In this document: positions 12,735 to 14,370 of the stretch, one piece after another
Numbering within the stretch: the stretch's first letter is position 1
How the letters are laid out: each line of letters opens with the position of its first letter
Source of the DNA: CAYFHQ01 sp964342805
Lineage (GTDB): Bacteria; Bacillota; Clostridia; Peptostreptococcales; Acidaminobacteraceae
Direction: 5' to 3'
DNA: 14,370 bases
Assembly: GCA_964342805.1 (NCBI GenBank)
Contig: CAYFHQ010000093.1
Location: 1-14,370 of the forward strand
Notes under the pieces: generated by a model
What the model was told of the DNA's origin: nothing
The model's database searches: none
What the model saw: only the letters and a program-made list of their open reading frames with translations
Program-made: the position numbers and the translations under genes

Positions 12735-12848
12735 CGTTTCATATGTGCGACGTTAAATGGTGGAAGTGAGTGCTTTGGTATGATTTGAGTTACCATATAT
12801 TGACATGGTTCGAGCGGGTTGATAGGATGCTCTCAAAAGGAGGTCCCT

Positions 12849-14078
12849 ATGCGGATATGGAGAAAGGGAGACCAGGTTCATGTGGCGTTTCGGTATGACG
12901 CTTTAGTGGTAGAGCAATTAAAAATAATAGGTGGAGGTTGGTGGGAGCCCGAGGAGAAAGTTTGGATTTTCCCCCTGCACAAGGAAGGTGCCCTTCGAGA
13001 CTTGTCGACCCGGTTTTGGCGCCACCAACAGAGGGCGAAAACACAACATGACTTGGGGGGAGGCTATTCAAAGACGAGGGATGATGAAACGATAGAAAAG
13101 GATAGGCGGTCTGGTCCCACTAAGAAGGATGAAACGACTGAAAAGGATAAGCAGTCTGGTGTTCGCAAACAGGTCGTGCAGTGGGAAGATGGGAAGGCAG
13201 GAACCCTGCCGAGGACTCAAGATCAAGGCCAGGATCAAGCGGAAAGCGTCAAAGTGTGGCCTGAGGTTGAACGGATGAACCGGTATATGGTGAGGAAGGG
13301 CTATAGTCCAGCGACCATTAAGAGCTATACCAACCACTTGAAACGATTTTTGGCCTATACGGAAGGTGACATGGCCCCAGACGCCATTGATCGATTTATC
13401 CATGGATCACTACAAAAACAAACCGTGAGCCATACCTATGTCAACCAGGCCATTAATGCCATAAAGCTCTCTTGCCAGCTGGAGGGCAGGATCAGCCCAG
13501 AATATAGTGCGTCAACCATACGACCCAAGCGGGAAAAGAACCTGCCCAAGGTCCTCAGTGCCAGTGAAGTCAAGGCCATCCTCGACTCAACCATTAACCT
13601 CAAACATAAAACGGCCCTCATGTTAGCCTATTCCGGTGGCATGCGGGTAAGTGAAGTCGCGTCTTTAAAGGTCACTGATATTGATCCAGAACGGATGGTT
13701 ATTTTAGTTAAACAGGGCAAGGGAAGAAAAGACCGGATCGTCCCCTTGTCTCCAACAATGAAAGACCAACTCCGCACCTATTATGTGGGCTTCAAGCCCA
13801 ACTATTGGCTCTTTCCCAGCCGAAACCCCAAAGAACATATTCACCCCAGGTCCCTACAAAAAGTCTTCCACAAGTCAAAAACAAAGGCCAAAATCCACAA
13901 GAAGGCCACCTTCCACAGCCTACGCCACTCCTTTGCTACCCACCTGCTAGAGTCCGGCGTAGACCTACGCTACATCCAAGAGCTCCTGGGCCATGCCAGC
14001 AGCAAGACAACAGAGATTTACACCCACGTGTCCACCCAGTCCTTGCAGCGGATTGTGAATCCCTTGGAGCGGTTGTAG
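12849..14078 (+). CDS. Tyrosine recombinase with HARP-like N-terminal domain
   Basis: This 409-residue site-specific recombinase has a complete catalytic set: Arg266 in GGMRVSEV, Lys291 in QGKGRKDR, His356 and Arg359 in FHSLRHSF, His382 in LLGHASSK and the nucleophile Tyr391 in EIYTHVS. A SAM-like core-binding domain spans about 136-225 and the catalytic domain about 232-405. Residues 1-58 form an extra domain (VHVAFRYDALV, then GGGWWEPEEKVWIFPL) resembling the HARP domain of SMARCAL1-type proteins; similar extensions occur in solitary XerC/D-like integrases. A charged linker (about 60-135) joins them and contains a 15-residue tandem duplication. The patch characteristic of integron integrases is not evident. 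AAAGGAGG (12836-12843), five bases before the ATG, decides the start over an in-frame ATG at 12819. No phage or transposon genes are nearby, so its target sites are unknown. Confidence 0.92.
   Translation: MRIWRKGDQVHVAFRYDALVVEQLKIIGGGWWEPEEKVWIFPLHKEGALRDLSTRFWRHQQRAKTQHDLGGGYSKTRDDETIEKDRRSGPTKKDETTEKDKQSGVRKQVVQWEDGKAGTLPRTQDQGQDQAESVKVWPEVERMNRYMVRKGYSPATIKSYTNHLKRFLAYTEGDMAPDAIDRFIHGSLQKQTVSHTYVNQAINAIKLSCQLEGRISPEYSASTIRPKREKNLPKVLSASEVKAILDSTINLKHKTALMLAYSGGMRVSEVASLKVTDIDPERMVILVKQGKGRKDRIVPLSPTMKDQLRTYYVGFKPNYWLFPSRNPKEHIHPRSLQKVFHKSKTKAKIHKKATFHSLRHSFATHLLESGVDLRYIQELLGHASSKTTEIYTHVSTQSLQRIVNPLERL
13083..13172 (+). repeat. In-frame 45-base tandem duplication in the recombinase linker
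   Basis: Two diverged 45-base units (13083-13127 and 13128-13172) both begin GATGAAACGA and share most of their first 33 bases. They encode DETIEKDRRSG... and DETTEKDKQSG.... The period is a multiple of three, so the frame is kept. Confidence 0.8.
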
Positions 14079-14118
14079 GTTGCTTAAACATAGCAAATGT
14101 AACTTAAGATCAAGCAGG

Positions 14119-14147
14119 AAAGGAGAGGTTTTGGCCTCTTCTTTTTT
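14119..14147 (+). terminator. Rho-independent terminator after the recombinase
   Basis: AAAGGAGAGG (14119-14128) pairs with CCTCTTCTTT (14135-14144) with one G-T pair around a TTTTGG loop, followed by T to 14147. Confidence 0.88.
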
Positions 14148-14370
14148 GATGGTGTGGAGAGGAGCTAACTTGGGTTGCTGATATGGTATAATGTGGGTGG
14201 GTTTGCTGTTGCTGGCTGGTTTGTTGTTTGTGACTGGTGTTGGATTGTAGCATTGGGAGGCGGATAATAGGGTTTGGGTGGTGGTTAGGTAAACTTTTTT
14301 GGCGGGGTTAAGGGAGTTATGTGCCACGGGTTAAGTGGAATGGTTTTTGACATTGCCTTTGAATGGTTGC
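14148..14370 (+). other. C-poor, G/T-rich intergenic tail with an extended -10
   Basis: By hand count, bases 14161-14340 contain about 72 G but only about 14 C, an extreme strand skew compared with the genes around it. Several GGG/GGTGG tracts are present. TG-G-TATAAT (14184-14192) is a perfect extended -10, with no good -35. An ATG at 14319 opens a 17-codon frame (MCHGLSGMVFDIAFEWL) that runs off the window. AAGGGAG lies only about two bases before that ATG, too close for a normal binding site. No other feature is visible. Confidence 0.4.

Noticed and set aside
13965..14327. A 120-codon minus-strand frame over the end of the recombinase gene and the G/T-rich tail.
   Set aside because: It overlaps the well-supported recombinase, and its Thr/Pro/Asn-rich composition is what C-poor DNA gives on the opposite strand.
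12849..14370. Integron (intI plus attI/cassette array).
   Set aside because: The recombinase lacks the evident integron-specific patch, and no attC-like inverted repeats or cassette genes are seen in the short remaining sequence.

Overview
The window looks like chromosomal DNA of an anaerobic member of the Bacillota, most likely class Clostridia, of moderate GC content. The grounds are: strong AGGAGG-type ribosome binding sites before almost every gene; the compact iron-sulfur operon iscR-iscS-iscU followed by mnmA, without hscA/hscB/fdx; a Gram-positive type LexA box (GAAC-N4-GTTC); and a YtxH-type protein. The species cannot be named from the sequence alone. I see no rRNA, tRNA, CRISPR array or insertion sequence, and no gene-free stretch reaches 300 bases.

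Layout. Positions 14-3173 hold a small membrane protein, a CPHC glutaredoxin-like protein behind a Fur/PerR-like palindrome, a minus-strand NRDE (TANGO2-like) protein, a divergent omega-amidase-type nitrilase and a YtxH-domain protein. Positions 3300-5296 are a divergent pair, a TetR-type repressor and an Old Yellow Enzyme-type flavin oxidoreductase, with two identical TTGTACAA palindromes between them. Positions 5431-6309 (minus) encode an unrecognised single-pass membrane protein with a TPR-like cytoplasmic part.

Positions 6499-10095 form the iron-sulfur and tRNA-thiolation block. A near-consensus IscR type 1 operator overlaps a strong promoter, followed by iscR, iscS, iscU, a 256-base spacer with its own promoter-like sequence and a large hairpin, and then mnmA. 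IscS supplies sulfur both to IscU for cluster assembly and to MnmA for 2-thiouridine in tRNA. This MnmA has a CxxC plus a distal Cys, so it may itself need a cluster. An HD-domain phosphohydrolase follows.

Positions 10935-12734 are the most interesting block: an apparent SOS-induced translesion cassette. A LexA box sits between the -35 and -10 of a good promoter. Three tightly packed genes follow: an unrecognised 86-residue protein, a tiny cysteine-rich protein of about 51 residues overlapping its end, and a Y-family DNA polymerase (DinB/UvrX-like). The two small proteins are candidates for polymerase accessory factors.

Positions 12849-14078 encode a solitary tyrosine recombinase with a HARP-like N-terminal domain and a linker carrying an internal duplication. 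It is followed by a strong terminator and by a C-poor, G/T-rich tail with an extended -10 element running to the window edge.
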